Notes: generated from the letters alone by a model not told the origin. Positions 50,483 through 62,414 are shown, numbered from the stretch's first letter. The stretch is 64,000 nucleotides of DNA from Dokdonella koreensis DS-123 (GCF_001632775.1 NZ_CP015249.1:2336686-2400685), one strand, 5' to 3'. Translations and numbers: made by a program.

Positions 50483-53400
50483 ATGCGCCGTCTTGCCGTC
50501 CCGATCGTTCTCGCCCTCGCCGCCGCGCCCACCGTCCAGGCGGTCCCTCCCGGCACCACGGGGCTGCTGCGCTTCCCGGACATCTGCGGCGAGACGGTGG
50601 CCTTCGTCCATGCCGGCGACATCTACACGGCCGCCGCGACCGGCGGGACCGCCCTGCGCCTGACCTCGCACGAGGGACGCGAGCTGTATCCGAAGTTCTC
50701 GCCGGACTGCCGCTGGATCGCGTTCTCGGCCGAGTACGACGGCACGCGGCAGGTCTACGTGATCCCGACCGCCGGCGGCGCGCCGCGGCAGCTGACCTGG
50801 TACAACGACGTCGGCGCGCAGCCCCCGCGCGGCGGCACCGACTACCGCGTGCTCGACTGGACGCCTGACGGCGCCAACATCCTCGTCCGCGCCAACCGCG
50901 TACCCACCGACGACCGCGGTGGGCGGCCGTACCTGGTGCCGTTCGCGGGCGGCATGGAACGCCCGCTGGCGGTGCCGGAAACCGGCGGCGGCATGCTGTC
51001 ACCGGACGGCAACCACTTCGTCTACACGCCGATCGACCGCGAGTTCCGCAGCTGGAAGCGCTATCGCGGCGGCCGCGCGCAGGACGTGTGGACCTATGAC
51101 CTGGTCAACAACACCTCCCAGCGCCTGACCGACGACCCGGCCAGCGACAACCAGCCGATGTGGATCGGCGACACGATCTACTTCACCTCCGACCGCAACT
51201 ACACGGTCAACCTGTTCCAGATGCCGGCCGGCGGCGGCGAGCCGCGGCAGCTGACCCACTTCACCGACTTCGACGTGCTCTGGCCGAGCGCCGGCCGCGA
51301 CGCGATCGTGTTCGAGAAGGGCGGCGGCCTCTGGCATTTCGACCCGGCCAGCGGCCAGGCGCGCGAGATCCCGATCCGCGTGGCCGGCGACTTCCCGCAG
51401 ACCGTGCCGGCCTGGAAGAACGTCGCCGGCCAGGTCGACTCCTACGACCTGACCGCGGACGGCGGCACGCTGCTGTTCGCGGCCCGTGGCGAGGTGTTCC
51501 GGGTCAGCGGCAAGAACCGCGACGTGACCAACCTCTCGCAGACGCCCGACGCGCGCGAGATCGGCGTCACGCTGGCGCCGGACGGCCGCAGCTTCGCCTA
51601 CCTGTCCGACGCCACCGGCGAGTACGAGCTGTACCTGCAGCCGACCGACGGCGGCGCACCCAAGCAGCTGACGCGCGACGGTGGCATCTGGCGCTTCGCG
51701 CCGCTGTTCTCGCCGGACGGCAGGCACATCGCCTATGCCGACAAGCAGCAGCGGCTGCGCATCGTCGACGTCGCCAGCGGCAAGACCACCGACGTGGACA
51801 CCAGCCGCAACGACGACATCACCGAGTACACCTGGTCGCCCGACGGCCGCTGGCTCGCCTACACGCTGGAAGCGGACAACAACCTGACGCGGATCTGGCT
51901 CTACTCGCTCAAGGACGGCACGCGCCATCCGGCGACCTCGGCCGCGTCCAGCGCCAACAGCCCCGCGTTCGACCCGCAGGGCCGCCGGCTCTACTTCCTG
52001 TCCAACCGCGACTACAACCTCACCTTCAGCGCCTACGAGCAGAACTATCTCTACACCAATGCCACGCGCATCTACGCGGTGAGCCTGGCCGCCGACGGCC
52101 CGGCGCTGTATCGCGACGACGCAAAGGCGGCCGCGGCCCCGTCGCCCAAGGACGAAAAGAAGAAGGACGGCGCCAAGACGCCGCCGGCCGTGCGCATCGA
52201 TGTGGACGGCCTGATCGGCCGCGAGCAGGCGCTGAAGGCGCCGGCCGGCAACTACCGCGGCCTGTCGGCCACGTCCGAGGCGGTGTTCTACATCGCCGCC
52301 GGCAGTGACCGCGGCGGCAGCGCGATCGATCTGCGCATGCTGCCGCTGGAGGCCGACAAGGACAGCACGGTAGTGCGCGGCGCCGGAAACTACCGCCTGA
52401 GCGGCGACGGCAAGCTGCTGCTGGTCCAGCAGCGCGACAAGTTCGCGCTGATCGAGCCCAAGCCGGACCAGGATTTCGCCAAGGGAACGGTGGACCTGGC
52501 GCGCATGCAGCTGCTGGTCGATCCGCGGCGCGAGTGGCGGCAGCAGTTCGTCGACGGCTGGCGCATCCTGCGCGACTGGTTCTACGACCCCGGCGTGCAC
52601 GGCGGCATCGAGCGCTGGAACGCGATCCGCGCCAAGTACGCGCCGCTGGTCGACCACGTCGCCTCGCGGCAGGACCTGGACTACCTGCTGCAGGAGATCG
52701 CCGGCGAGGCCAACGCCGGCCATGTCTACGTCCAGCAGGGCGACGAGCCGAAGATCGAGCGGCGCGCCGGCGGCCTGCTCGGCGCCGAGTTCGAGGCCGA
52801 CGCCTCCGGCTACTTCCGCATCGCCCGTATCTACCCGGGCGAGAACTGGAACCCGTATTCGCGCTCGCCGCTGGCCGAGCCGGGTGTCGCGGTCAAGCCG
52901 GGCGAGTTCCTGATCGCGGTCGACGGCGTCGACGCGCGCAGCGTCAAGAACGTCTACCAGCTGCTGCAGAACAAGGGCGAGGTGGACGTGGTGCTGCGGA
53001 TCAACGGCAAGCCCGCCGCCGCCGGCAGCCGCGAGGTGCGTGTGCGCACGATCACCTCCGAGCTCGGCCTTCGCTATCTGGACTGGGTCGCCTCGCGCCG
53101 CGCGCTGGTCGATCGCCTCTCCGGCGGCCGCATCGGCTACATCCACGTGCCCAACACCGCGGTCGAAGGCAACCGCGAGCTGTTCAAGGGCATGCTGGCC
53201 TATGCCGACAAGGACGCGCTGATCATCGACGACCGCTACAACGGCGGCGGCTTCATCCCCGACCGCATGATCGAGCTGGTCGCGCGCCAGCCGCTGAACT
53301 ACTGGAAGCGGCGCGGGCTCGACCCGCAGGCGACGCCGCTGCTGTCGCACACCGGCCCGAAGGCGATGCTGACCAACGGCCTGTCCAGCTCCGGCGGCGA

Positions 53401-53755
53401 TGCCTTCCCGTACTACTTCAAGAAGCTCGGCCTCGGCAAGGTCATCGGCACGCGCACCTGGGGCGGCCTGATCGGCATCTCCGGCAATCCGTCGCTGGCC
53501 GACGGCGGCTCGATCCTGGCGGCGACGTTCCGCTTCCTCGGCACGGATGGCCGCTGGGCGGTCGAGAACGAGGGCGTCAGCCCGGACATCGAGGTCATCG
53601 ACCGGCCGGAGGCAATCGCCGCCGGCCGCGACCCGAGCATCGAGAAGGCGGTGGAGGTGCTGCTGGCCGAGCTCGAGCGCCAGCCGGCGCAGCGGGTGAC
53701 GGCACCGCCGCCACCGACCGATTTCGGCGAGCCGCAGGCCTCAGCCAAGCGCTAG
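50483..53755 (+). CDS. Tricorn protease homologue (S41 family), exported
   Basis: A 1090-residue protein with a signal peptide (about 1-20). The N-terminal half is two beta-propellers built from TolB/WD40-like blades with repeated F/YSPDGR-x-I-A/AY motifs. Next comes a tricorn C1 helical region (about 680-760), a PDZ-like domain (about 765-855) and the S41-type catalytic core. The nucleophile region is NGLSSSGGD (Ser968-Ser970). The signal peptide puts it in the periplasm, unlike archaeal tricorn. It should degrade small peptides left by other proteases. Confidence 0.92.
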   Translation: MRRLAVPIVLALAAAPTVQAVPPGTTGLLRFPDICGETVAFVHAGDIYTAAATGGTALRLTSHEGRELYPKFSPDCRWIAFSAEYDGTRQVYVIPTAGGAPRQLTWYNDVGAQPPRGGTDYRVLDWTPDGANILVRANRVPTDDRGGRPYLVPFAGGMERPLAVPETGGGMLSPDGNHFVYTPIDREFRSWKRYRGGRAQDVWTYDLVNNTSQRLTDDPASDNQPMWIGDTIYFTSDRNYTVNLFQMPAGGGEPRQLTHFTDFDVLWPSAGRDAIVFEKGGGLWHFDPASGQAREIPIRVAGDFPQTVPAWKNVAGQVDSYDLTADGGTLLFAARGEVFRVSGKNRDVTNLSQTPDAREIGVTLAPDGRSFAYLSDATGEYELYLQPTDGGAPKQLTRDGGIWRFAPLFSPDGRHIAYADKQQRLRIVDVASGKTTDVDTSRNDDITEYTWSPDGRWLAYTLEADNNLTRIWLYSLKDGTRHPATSAASSANSPAFDPQGRRLYFLSNRDYNLTFSAYEQNYLYTNATRIYAVSLAADGPALYRDDAKAAAAPSPKDEKKKDGAKTPPAVRIDVDGLIGREQALKAPAGNYRGLSATSEAVFYIAAGSDRGGSAIDLRMLPLEADKDSTVVRGAGNYRLSGDGKLLLVQQRDKFALIEPKPDQDFAKGTVDLARMQLLVDPRREWRQQFVDGWRILRDWFYDPGVHGGIERWNAIRAKYAPLVDHVASRQDLDYLLQEIAGEANAGHVYVQQGDEPKIERRAGGLLGAEFEADASGYFRIARIYPGENWNPYSRSPLAEPGVAVKPGEFLIAVDGVDARSVKNVYQLLQNKGEVDVVLRINGKPAAAGSREVRVRTITSELGLRYLDWVASRRALVDRLSGGRIGYIHVPNTAVEGNRELFKGMLAYADKDALIIDDRYNGGGFIPDRMIELVARQPLNYWKRRGLDPQATPLLSHTGPKAMLTNGLSSSGGDAFPYYFKKLGLGKVIGTRTWGGLIGISGNPSLADGGSILAATFRFLGTDGRWAVENEGVSPDIEVIDRPEAIAAGRDPSIEKAVEVLLAELERQPAQRVTAPPPPTDFGEPQASAKR

Positions 53756-53763
53756 CTGGTCCG

Positions 53764-53793
53764 ACCGGGCGTGCCGGCAACGGCGCGCCCGGT
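53764..53793 (+). terminator. Terminator after the tricorn gene
   Basis: ACCGGGCG pairs with CGCCCGGT (8 bp, with additional partial pairing inside) starting eight bases after the stop codon. No strong T-tract. Confidence 0.5.
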
Positions 53794-53925
53794 CCTGCCC
53801 GAACGTCGCCGTCGCCGCGGCAGGCACCTGCGAGGCGACACAACGGCGAGTGCAGGGCGCATGGCCGCGGCCGATCCTGGATTACCGCGGCGCCGATCGC
53901 CGCGCGACGGCGCCGCGCGCAGCCG

Positions 53926-53942
53926 CTGAGCCGTCGGCTCAG
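53926..53942 (-). terminator. Short hairpin overlapping the folP stop codon
   Basis: A 7-bp stem CTGAGCC/GGCTCAG with a 3-base loop overlaps the folP stop codon. It is short and lacks a T-tract; it may only be a local structure. Confidence 0.3.
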
Positions 53943-54835
53943 TCCTCGTCCCAGGGCGTGCGCGGCGTACCCGCCGCGGCGCGGGCCGCGGACGGCTTCT
54001 CGCCGGCCGCCACGCCCTGCCAGACCGCCAGCGCATCGCGCGTGATCGCCACGTCGTGCACGCGCACGATCGCCGCGCCGCGCTGCACGGCGATCAATGC
54101 CGCCGCCGCGGAGCCGGCAGCGCGCGCTTCGACCTCGGCATGGCCGGTCAGCGTGCCGATCATCGCCTTGCGCGAAAGCCCGGCGAAGACCGGCCCGAGT
54201 TCGGCGAAGCGGCGCAGCTCGCGCAGCAGCGCAAGATTGTGTTCGAGGTTCTTGCCGAAGCCGAAGCCCGGATCGACGAGGATCTTCTTCTTGTCGATGC
54301 CGGCCATCTGGCAGGCGAACAGCCGCTCGGCCAGGAACCGGTGGACCTCGGCGACGACATCGGCGTACTCGGGCGCCGCCTGCATCGTGCGCGGCTCGCC
54401 CTGCATGTGCATCAGGCACACCGGCACGCCGAGCGCGGCGACGGCCTCCAGCGCACCGTCCAGGCGCAGCGCGTAGACGTCGTTGACCAGCCCGGCACCG
54501 GCGGCGACCGCCGCGCGCATCACCTCGGGCTTGGAGGTATCGATCGAGATCGGCACCGCCGATTGCCGCGCCAGCGCCTCGATCACCGGCACCACGCGCG
54601 CGATCTCGGCGGCGGCGTCGACCGGCTCGGCTCCCGGACGCGTCGATTCGCCGCCGACGTCGATCAGGTCGGCCCCTTCGGCCGCCAGGCGCAGGCCCTG
54701 CTCGACCGCTCGCCCCACGTCCGGCCAGCGGCCACCGTCGGAGAACGAATCAGGCGTCACGTTGAGGATGCCCGCGATGCGCGGGCGATCGAGGACCAGC
54801 GGGCGGCCGTTGCAGTCGAGCGAGATGGCGAACAT
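53939..54835 (-). CDS. folP: Dihydropteroate synthase
   Basis: Folate biosynthesis enzyme that joins 6-hydroxymethyl-7,8-dihydropterin pyrophosphate to p-aminobenzoate; the sulfonamide target. It is 298 residues, a normal size. Key segments are GILNVTPDSFSDGG (loop 1), IDVGGESTRPGA (loop 2), PISIDTSKPEV, VNDVYAL, and PGFGFGKNLEHN, with the C-terminal RVHDVA. It is downstream of ftsH, as in E. coli, but separated by a hairpin. glmM is not adjacent. Confidence 0.97.
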   Translation of the reverse strand: MFAISLDCNGRPLVLDRPRIAGILNVTPDSFSDGGRWPDVGRAVEQGLRLAAEGADLIDVGGESTRPGAEPVDAAAEIARVVPVIEALARQSAVPISIDTSKPEVMRAAVAAGAGLVNDVYALRLDGALEAVAALGVPVCLMHMQGEPRTMQAAPEYADVVAEVHRFLAERLFACQMAGIDKKKILVDPGFGFGKNLEHNLALLRELRRFAELGPVFAGLSRKAMIGTLTGHAEVEARAAGSAAAALIAVQRGAAIVRVHDVAITRDALAVWQGVAAGEKPSAARAAAGTPRTPWDED

Positions 54836-54849
54836 CGTGACTCCCCCGG

Positions 54850-54877
54850 AAAAGACGCGGGCCGCACAAGGCGGCCC
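54850..54877 (-). terminator. Terminator-like hairpin between ftsH and folP
   Basis: On the minus strand GGGCCGC pairs with GCGGCCC around a 5-base loop and is followed by GCGTCTTTT. It ends only 15 bases before the folP start, immediately in front of its ribosome-binding site, so it may attenuate read-through from ftsH. Confidence 0.55.
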
Positions 54878-54946
54878 GTCGGATGGCAGGTCCGTCGGCC
54901 GCGCGGCCGCGGCCGCGAAGGCCACGCCGCACGGCGAGGACGTTGG

Positions 54947-56875
<1,929 letters not shown>

Positions 56876-56980
56876 GCTTGCTGTTCCCGCCTCTTGCCGT
56901 TCTGGTGCGCGCCGCTCCGGCCGAACCGTGATATCACCCAAACCACCTTCCGCGGCATCCGGCGCCGCCCTTCCCGCTGC

Positions 56981-57598
56981 CTAGCGCTTGCCGGTGGCCA
57001 GCGCGTAGACCTCGGGACTGCGCGCCCGCGAGGCTTTCGGCTTACGGATGCTGACGCGCTGGTAGGCCGCGCGCAAGCGCCTGACGTAATCGTCGAAACC
57101 CGGGCCGTGGAACAACTTGGTCAGATAGGCCCCGCCCGGCCGCAGGTGCTCCGCCGCGAACGCCTCGGCCAGTTCGGCCAGGTGCATCGCCCGGGGCTGG
57201 TCCACCGCGGTCATGCCGCTCATGTTGGGGGCCATGTCCGAAAGCACAAGATCGACCGGCGTGCCGTCCAGGGTCTGCTCCAGCGTGGCCAGCACGCTCT
57301 CCTCGCGAAAATCGCCCTCGATGAAATCGACCCCCGCGATGCCCTGCATCGGCAGGATGTCCAGTCCGATCACGCGGCCGCGGTCGCCGAGCCGGTCGCG
57401 CACCATCTGCGACCATCCGCCCGGCGCGGCACCCAGATCCACGACGGTCATGCCCGGCTGGAGCAGGTCGTCGCGCTCGATCAGTTCCTCGAGCTTGAAT
57501 ACCGCCCGCGAGCGCCAGCCCTCGGCCTGGGCGCGCTTGACGTACGGGTCGGCGAAATGTTCCTTGAGCCAACGATGGCTGGATTTGCTGCGCGCCAT
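56981..57598 (-). CDS. rlmE: 23S rRNA 2'-O-methyltransferase RlmE (FtsJ)
   Basis: Methylates U2552 of 23S rRNA at the 2'-O position during late 50S assembly. It is 205 residues. The SAM-binding motif is [13 protein letters not shown]. The catalytic K-D-K-E tetrad is contained in [28 protein letters not shown] and the late PEVYAL (SRARSPEVY). A heat-shock gene in E. coli. It is divergent from yhbY and precedes ftsH. Confidence 0.97.
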   Translation of the reverse strand: MARSKSSHRWLKEHFADPYVKRAQAEGWRSRAVFKLEELIERDDLLQPGMTVVDLGAAPGGWSQMVRDRLGDRGRVIGLDILPMQGIAGVDFIEGDFREESVLATLEQTLDGTPVDLVLSDMAPNMSGMTAVDQPRAMHLAELAEAFAAEHLRPGGAYLTKLFHGPGFDDYVRRLRAAYQRVSIRKPKASRARSPEVYALATGKR

Positions 57599-57685
57599 GG
57601 GAAACAGAGGTTCGACACGGCTTGCATGATACCCTGAAAGGCTTCCCGGCCCCCGTTGCCGCCTTCTCACCATCCGAATCCGTTC

Positions 57686-57979
57686 ATGTCGTTGAACCCG
57701 AACCAGAAACGCTACCTGCGCGGGCTCGCGCATCCCCTGCATCCGCTGGTCCAGGTCGGCCAGCGCGGTATCAGCGACGCGCTGCTGGCCGAACTGGACC
57801 TGGCCCTGACGCATCACGAGCTGGTCAAGGTCCGCCTGGCGGGCGATCGCGACCAGCGCCAGGACCAGATCGCGGCGATCCTGGCCGCCAGCCGCGCCGA
57901 GCTGGTGCAGGCGATCGGCGGCATCATCTGCCTGTACCGCCGCAACCCCGACCAGCCGGCGATCAGCCTGCCCAAGTAG
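57686..57979 (+). CDS. yhbY: YhbY-family RNA-binding (CRM) protein
   Basis: A 97-residue ribosome assembly factor of the CRS1-YhbY domain family, associated with pre-50S particles. The domain is complete: [23 protein letters not shown] (with the GxxG RNA-binding loop), [11 protein letters not shown] and [12 protein letters not shown]. It is head to head with rlmE, a widely conserved arrangement, suggesting shared control of ribosome assembly factors. Confidence 0.96.
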   Translation: MSLNPNQKRYLRGLAHPLHPLVQVGQRGISDALLAELDLALTHHELVKVRLAGDRDQRQDQIAAILAASRAELVQAIGGIICLYRRNPDQPAISLPK

Positions 57980-58004
57980 GGCCGGCGTCCGGAACCAACG
58001 CCCC

Positions 58005-58379
58005 GTGCAACTGATCCACGACCGCCCCGAAGGCTACTTCTTCATTCGAGGCTGCACGCCGGAAGCGGTCACCGTGATCGACCGCGAGCTGCGCGCCAGC
58101 TTCCTGCTCGCGCCGGACGCCATCGTCGAGGCGTGGCCGGTCCGCGAGGCCGCGGCGATCGGCGCGGACGCCGTCGCCGCACTGCTGGCGCTGCAGCCGG
58201 AACTGGTCCTGATCGGTACCGGCGTGCGCCAGGTGTTCCCGCCACGCGAGCACCTGGTGACGCTGATGCGCCGGGGCATCGGCGTGGAGGTCATGGACAA
58301 TGCCGCGGCGGGGCGCACCTACAACCTGCTGGCCGCCGAAGGCCGGCGTGTCGTGGCCGCCTTCGTCCTGCCCGGATAG
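58005..58379 (+). CDS. Mth938-like (DUF498) domain protein
   Basis: A 124-residue protein with the Mth938/NDUFAF3-like beta-alpha-beta fold: it starts with [26 protein letters not shown] and ends in [21 protein letters not shown]; the central block is [14 protein letters not shown]. Mitochondrial relatives help assemble complex I. The bacterial role is unknown. GTG start at 58005, 25 bases after yhbY, so it may be cotranscribed. Confidence 0.85.
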   Translation: MQLIHDRPEGYFFIRGCTPEAVTVIDRELRASFLLAPDAIVEAWPVREAAAIGADAVAALLALQPELVLIGTGVRQVFPPREHLVTLMRRGIGVEVMDNAAAGRTYNLLAAEGRRVVAAFVLPG

Positions 58380-58526
58380 CCGATCCGCCCCACCGGCGCG
58401 CCGCTGGCGGCGCACTCGCCTTTCGTCCGGTGCCGCCGATTCCGTCCGCCGGTGCCGCGACGGCACACGGAGAAGGCCCCGCCCGATCCGTCTCCCGACC
58501 TGGCAGGCCCGTCGCCCGCAGGCTCG

Positions 58527-59408
58527 CTACTGCATCAGGCGGCGCAGCTTGCGCAGCGCATCCTCCTGGATCTGGCGGACGCGTTCGCGCGTGACGCCGA
58601 GGTCGCGGGCGATCTCGGCCAGCGACTGGACCGGCTGCTCCTGCAGGCCGAAGCGCCGCTCGACGACCAGACGCTGGCGCGGATTGAGATGGTCCAGCCA
58701 CTGCGGCAACTGCAGGCCGGCCGGATCGGCCGCGGCCGGGCTCGCGGCCGCGCGGTCGTCCTCGTCGGCAATTTGCTCGATCAGCGCACGGCTGTCGTCC
58801 TCGGAAAGCGGCGCATCGAGCGAGCTGATGCCTTCGCTGATCCGGAACAGGTCGGACAGGTCCGCCGGCGCCTTGCCGGTCGCCTGCGCCAGCTCATCCA
58901 GCGTCGGCGAACGGCCCAGATGGGTGGTCAGTTCGCGGTCGGCGCGCAGCGCCTGGGCCAGCCCGCGCAATACGTGCACCGGCAGCCGCACCGTCCGGCC
59001 CTGGTGCATGACCGCCTGCTGGACCGCGTGGCGAATCCACCAGACCGCATAGGTCGAGAAGCGCAGCCGCCGCTCCGGGCGGAATCGTTCGACCGCGCGG
59101 ATCAGGCCGAGATTGCCCTCGGCGATCAGGTCGATCAGCAGCAGGCCGCGCCCGACGTAGGCGCGCGCGACGGTGACGACCAGGCGCAGGTTCGACTCGA
59201 TCATGCGCCGGCGCGCTTCGACGTCGCCGCGGTGCACGCGCTCGGCCAGCGCCCATTCCTGCTCGGCGTTCAGCAGGGGGATCAGGCCGATCTCGTTGAG
59301 GTAGACGCCGGTCGACGAGCGCGCCTCGTCGTCCTGAGGCTCGATCGCGTCGAGCAGCTCGAGGATGTCGTCTTCCGTTGCGGGATCCCGGGACGGTGGT
59401 CCTGCCAT
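58527..59408 (-). CDS. rpoS: RNA polymerase sigma factor RpoS, with His at the -12 reader position
   Basis: Stationary-phase/general-stress sigma factor. It is 293 residues, shorter than E. coli RpoS (330) at both ends. Region 1.2/2.1 is [10 protein letters not shown]..., region 2.2-2.3 [14 protein letters not shown] and [14 protein letters not shown], region 2.4 [17 protein letters not shown], and region 4.2 [19 protein letters not shown]. In region 2.4 the E. coli sigma-38 and sigma-70 proteins have WWIRQ; here it is WWIRH (His127), and the next contact position is Gln130 rather than Glu or Thr. The gene lies 10 bases downstream of nlpD, the standard rpoS location. ATG 59408 is preferred; a GTG one codon earlier is possible. 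Confidence 0.93.
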   Translation of the reverse strand: MAGPPSRDPATEDDILELLDAIEPQDDEARSSTGVYLNEIGLIPLLNAEQEWALAERVHRGDVEARRRMIESNLRLVVTVARAYVGRGLLLIDLIAEGNLGLIRAVERFRPERRLRFSTYAVWWIRHAVQQAVMHQGRTVRLPVHVLRGLAQALRADRELTTHLGRSPTLDELAQATGKAPADLSDLFRISEGISSLDAPLSEDDSRALIEQIADEDDRAAASPAAADPAGLQLPQWLDHLNPRQRLVVERRFGLQEQPVQSLAEIARDLGVTRERVRQIQEDALRKLRRLMQ

Positions 59409-59417
59409 CACGCAAGC

Positions 59418-60338
59418 TTAGCGCGAAGGCAGGTATTCGAGCGGGTTGATCGGCTTGCCGTTCCTGCGGATCTCGAAATGCAGGACCGGCCGGCTGCTGG
59501 CCAGCTCGGCGATCGGCTGGCCGGCCTTGACCTGTGCGCGCTCCTCCACCAGACGGCGACCGTTGCGGGCATAGGCCGACAGCAGCGACGGGCTGTGCTT
59601 GATGATGACCAGCTCGCCGTAGCCGACCAGCCCGTTGCCGCTGTAGACGACTTCGCCGTCGGCGGCGGCGACCACCTGCCCACCCGCCTTGCCGGCGATG
59701 TCGACACCCGAGCGCGCCGGATCGCCGGCCACGTAGCCGGCCAGCACGGAACCCGAAAGCGGCCAGCGCCAGGCGACCGCCCCCGCCGGTGCGGAGGCCA
59801 CCGGGGCCGGGGCCGGAGGCGGCGTCGCGGCGGGCGTGGACGCCGGCGGGGGCGGCGATGCCGGACGCGGTGCCGACGGCGACGACGAAGGGGGCGGCGC
59901 AGGCGCGGCGACCACGGCGGGCGCCGGCGCGGCCGGTGACACAGGGGCCGGCTTTGCTGCCGTCGGTGGCGGGACCGGCGGCCGCGACGGTGCCGCCGTC
60001 GCCGCCCGCCGGGACGGATCGGTCAGGCGCAGCTGCTCGCCGACGCGGATCGTGTAGGGCGCATCGATGCCGTTCCAGCGCGCCAGGTCACGGTAGTCCA
60101 GGCCGTTGCGGAACGCGATGCCGTACAAGGTATCGCCCCGGGCCACCCGGTGGGTGGCACCGTCGGGCACCGGCGCGGTGGCCCGCGCCGGTGCGGCGGC
60201 GCTGCGCGGCGCGCGGCCGCTGCGGTCCTCGACCGGCGCCGGGCCGGTGGAGGCACAGCCGGCCAGCAGCGCCAGCACCAGCAGTAGCCCGGCCTGGCAG
60301 CACCCTACGCAGCGTTCGCGGAAAAGCATTCCTGCCAT
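59418..60338 (-). CDS. nlpD: Murein hydrolase activator NlpD (LysM-M23 lipoprotein)
   Basis: Envelope lipoprotein of 306 residues that activates the cell-division amidase AmiC. It has a lipobox LAGC (Cys about 28), a LysM domain (HRVARGDTLYGIAFRNGLDY, about 63-107), a long Pro/Ala linker (about 110-190) and a C-terminal M23 (LytM) domain. The M23 metal site is degenerate (RSGVDIAG instead of H-x-G-x-D, and VLHFEIRRNG keeps one HFE), as expected for an activator and not an enzyme. In other bacteria the rpoS promoter lies inside nlpD. Confidence 0.95.
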   Translation of the reverse strand: MAGMLFRERCVGCCQAGLLLVLALLAGCASTGPAPVEDRSGRAPRSAAAPARATAPVPDGATHRVARGDTLYGIAFRNGLDYRDLARWNGIDAPYTIRVGEQLRLTDPSRRAATAAPSRPPVPPPTAAKPAPVSPAAPAPAVVAAPAPPPSSSPSAPRPASPPPPASTPAATPPPAPAPVASAPAGAVAWRWPLSGSVLAGYVAGDPARSGVDIAGKAGGQVVAAADGEVVYSGNGLVGYGELVIIKHSPSLLSAYARNGRRLVEERAQVKAGQPIAELASSRPVLHFEIRRNGKPINPLEYLPSR

Positions 60339-60347
60339 GTCAGCCAG

Positions 60348-60953
60348 TTAGTGCCAGAACTTAAAGTAGATTACCAGCAGGACGATCAAGCCGATGACCC
60401 CCCAGCCGATCACCTCGATCCAGCGGTGCAGCGCCTGTTCAGCCCGCTTGCCCCCAAGCCGGATCAGGCCGCACAGCAGATAGACGCGCTTGCCGCGGCC
60501 GACCAGCATGCTGGCGAGGAACGGCACGATCGGCACGCCGACGATGCCGGCGGCCCAGGTGAAGATCTTCAGCGGTATCGGCGTGAAGCCGGCCAGCACC
60601 AGCAGCCAGAACGCCTGCCACGGCGATTGCGCGACGACCTCGCGCAGGTGCGCCACGTGCGCGTCGATCGCCGGCCCCCAGCCGAGCCACTGGATCACCG
60701 GCTGCAGTGCCGCGAACGCGAAGTGGCCGAGCGCATAGCCGACGACGGCACCGGTCAGCGAGCCGATCAGGCTGATCGTCGCATAGCGGAACCAGTGCTT
60801 GGGTCGCGCCAGTGTCATCGGCGCCAGCATGACCTCGGGCATCACCGGGAAGATGATCGCCTCGACGAAACTCAGGCCCGCCAGCAGCGACACCGCGCGC
60901 GGATGCGCCGCCCAGCGCATCGCGCGTTCGTACAACGGTCCGAACAGCTTCAT
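60348..60953 (-). CDS. YqaA/DedA-like (VTT/SNARE-associated) membrane protein
   Basis: A 201-residue inner-membrane protein with four or five hydrophobic helices. The VTT/DedA pattern is seen in [22 protein letters not shown], then [16 protein letters not shown] (G-x-x-x-G) and a re-entrant loop with [16 protein letters not shown]. Relatives are lipid scramblases or carriers for undecaprenyl phosphate or phospholipid. It starts in the pcm stop codon (ATGA overlap), so it belongs to the stress operon. Confidence 0.87.
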   Translation of the reverse strand: MKLFGPLYERAMRWAAHPRAVSLLAGLSFVEAIIFPVMPEVMLAPMTLARPKHWFRYATISLIGSLTGAVVGYALGHFAFAALQPVIQWLGWGPAIDAHVAHLREVVAQSPWQAFWLLVLAGFTPIPLKIFTWAAGIVGVPIVPFLASMLVGRGKRVYLLCGLIRLGGKRAEQALHRWIEVIGWGVIGLIVLLVIYFKFWH

Positions 60954-61627
60954 CCGGTGCCTCCCAGCAGCGGCACGAAGCTCACCGGCCCGAGTGCCTC
61001 GCGCAGCCAGCCGTCCTCGCCGGCGCGGATCCGCGTCAGCACCTGGCGTCCCGGCGGCCCGACCGGCGCGACCAGGCACCCTTGCGGCGCGAGCTGCTGC
61101 AGCAGGGCGACCTGCAGCTCGGCATCGGCAGCGGTGACGAGGATCGCGTCGAACGGCGCTTCCTCCGGCCAGCCCAGCCGCCCATCGTCGTGCTTGGAGC
61201 GGATGTTGGCGATGCCCAGCGCCCTGAAGCGCCGCCGCGCCGAGCGCAGCAGTTCCTCGATGCGCTCGACCGTGTAGACGGTGGCGACCAGGCCGGCCAG
61301 CACGGCCGCCTGATAGCCCGACCCGGTACCGATCTCCAGCACGCGTCCGGGCAGGCCGTGCTCGATCAGCGCCTCGGTCATGCGGGCGACCACCCACGGC
61401 TGCGAGATGGTCTGGCCGCGGCCGATCGGCAGGGCGGTGTCCTCGTAGGCGCGCGAGGCCAGCGCCTCGTCGATGAACTGGTGGCGCGGAAGATGGCGGA
61501 TCACGTCGAGCACGCGCCGGTCGCGGATGCCGTCGGCCTGCAGGCGCTCGACCATGCGGTCGCGCGCGCGCTGCGACGTCATGCCCACGCCCTGCGCCTG
61601 CGGGTTGCGATGCGAGAACAGGCTCAC
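60950..61627 (-). CDS. pcm: Protein-L-isoaspartate O-methyltransferase
   Basis: Repairs isoaspartyl residues in aged proteins with S-adenosylmethionine. It is 225 residues. The conserved substrate segment is [13 protein letters not shown], the SAM-binding motif [16 protein letters not shown] and the post-motif DAILVTAAD. The GTG at 61627 gives an N-terminal extension that also occurs in Xanthomonas proteins ([11 protein letters not shown]); ATG 61582 is an alternative. It is 10 bases from surE. Confidence 0.96.
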   Translation of the reverse strand: MSLFSHRNPQAQGVGMTSQRARDRMVERLQADGIRDRRVLDVIRHLPRHQFIDEALASRAYEDTALPIGRGQTISQPWVVARMTEALIEHGLPGRVLEIGTGSGYQAAVLAGLVATVYTVERIEELLRSARRRFRALGIANIRSKHDDGRLGWPEEAPFDAILVTAADAELQVALLQQLAPQGCLVAPVGPPGRQVLTRIRAGEDGWLREALGPVSFVPLLGGTG

Positions 61628-61637
61628 CGGGGCGGGC

Positions 61638-62414
61638 TCACGCGGACGCTCCGTTGCGCGTGTGCAGCGACTGCACCCAGCCGCCGACCTTCTCCAGCGC
61701 CTGGTAGCGCGTCAGGTCCACGTGGATCGGCGTGATCGACACCTTACCTTCGCGCACCGCATGGAAATCGGTGCCCGGTCCGTCGTCCTCGGCGGCACCG
61801 GCCGGCCCGATCCACCAGATCGGCTGGCCGCGCGGGTCGGTCTGCGGCACGCAGGGCGCGGAACGGTGACGCCGGCCCAGGCGCGTGACCGCGAAGCCCT
61901 CGATGCTGTCCCACGGCCGGTCCGGCACGTTGACGTTGAGTATCGTGTCGGCCGGCAGCGGATCGCGCAGCAGCTTGTTGATCAGCAGCAGCACCGCGTT
62001 GGCGGCGCTGTCGTAGTGGATGCCCTTGTGGTCGACCGTGACCAGCGACACGGCGATCGCCGGCAGGCCCAGGAAGCGCCCTTCCATCGCCGCCGAGACG
62101 GTGCCCGAATAGATCACGTCGTCGCCGAGGTTGGCGGCGTTGTTGATGCCCGAGACGACGATGTCGGGTTCTTGCTCGAGCAGGCCCGACAAGGCGAGAT
62201 GGACGCAGTCGGTCGGCGTGCCGGCCACGCGGTAGCGCCCGTCGCCCAGGTGCGCGACCCGGATCGGCTGATCGAGCGTGAGCGAGTTGCTGGCGCCGGA
62301 CCGGTCGCGATCGGGAGCCACCACGGTGACCTCGCCCACTTCGCGCAGGCGATGCGCGAGCACGCCGATCCCCGGAGCGTCCACGCCGTCATCGTTGCTG
62401 ACAAGAACCCGCAT
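61638..62414 (-). CDS. surE: 5'/3'-nucleotidase SurE
   Basis: Survival protein with nucleotide and polyphosphate phosphatase activity, 258 residues. The N-terminal metal site is [14 protein letters not shown] (Asp-Asp pair), with [11 protein letters not shown] and [27 protein letters not shown] following. It heads the surE-pcm-yqaA-nlpD-rpoS operon. GAGGGG precedes the ATG at 62414. Confidence 0.97.
   Translation of the reverse strand: MRVLVSNDDGVDAPGIGVLAHRLREVGEVTVVAPDRDRSGASNSLTLDQPIRVAHLGDGRYRVAGTPTDCVHLALSGLLEQEPDIVVSGINNAANLGDDVIYSGTVSAAMEGRFLGLPAIAVSLVTVDHKGIHYDSAANAVLLLINKLLRDPLPADTILNVNVPDRPWDSIEGFAVTRLGRRHRSAPCVPQTDPRGQPIWWIGPAGAAEDDGPGTDFHAVREGKVSITPIHVDLTRYQALEKVGGWVQSLHTRNGASA

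Noticed and set aside
49865-50671. Longer minus-strand start for the DUF6491 gene, at about 50671
   Set aside because: The extension overlaps the start of the tricorn gene and has shadow composition, whereas ATG 50278 opens a proper signal peptide.
50483-53755. Assignment as TolB or a dipeptidyl peptidase IV
   Set aside because: The propeller part resembles both, but the PDZ plus S41-type serine core after it is specific for tricorn-type proteases.
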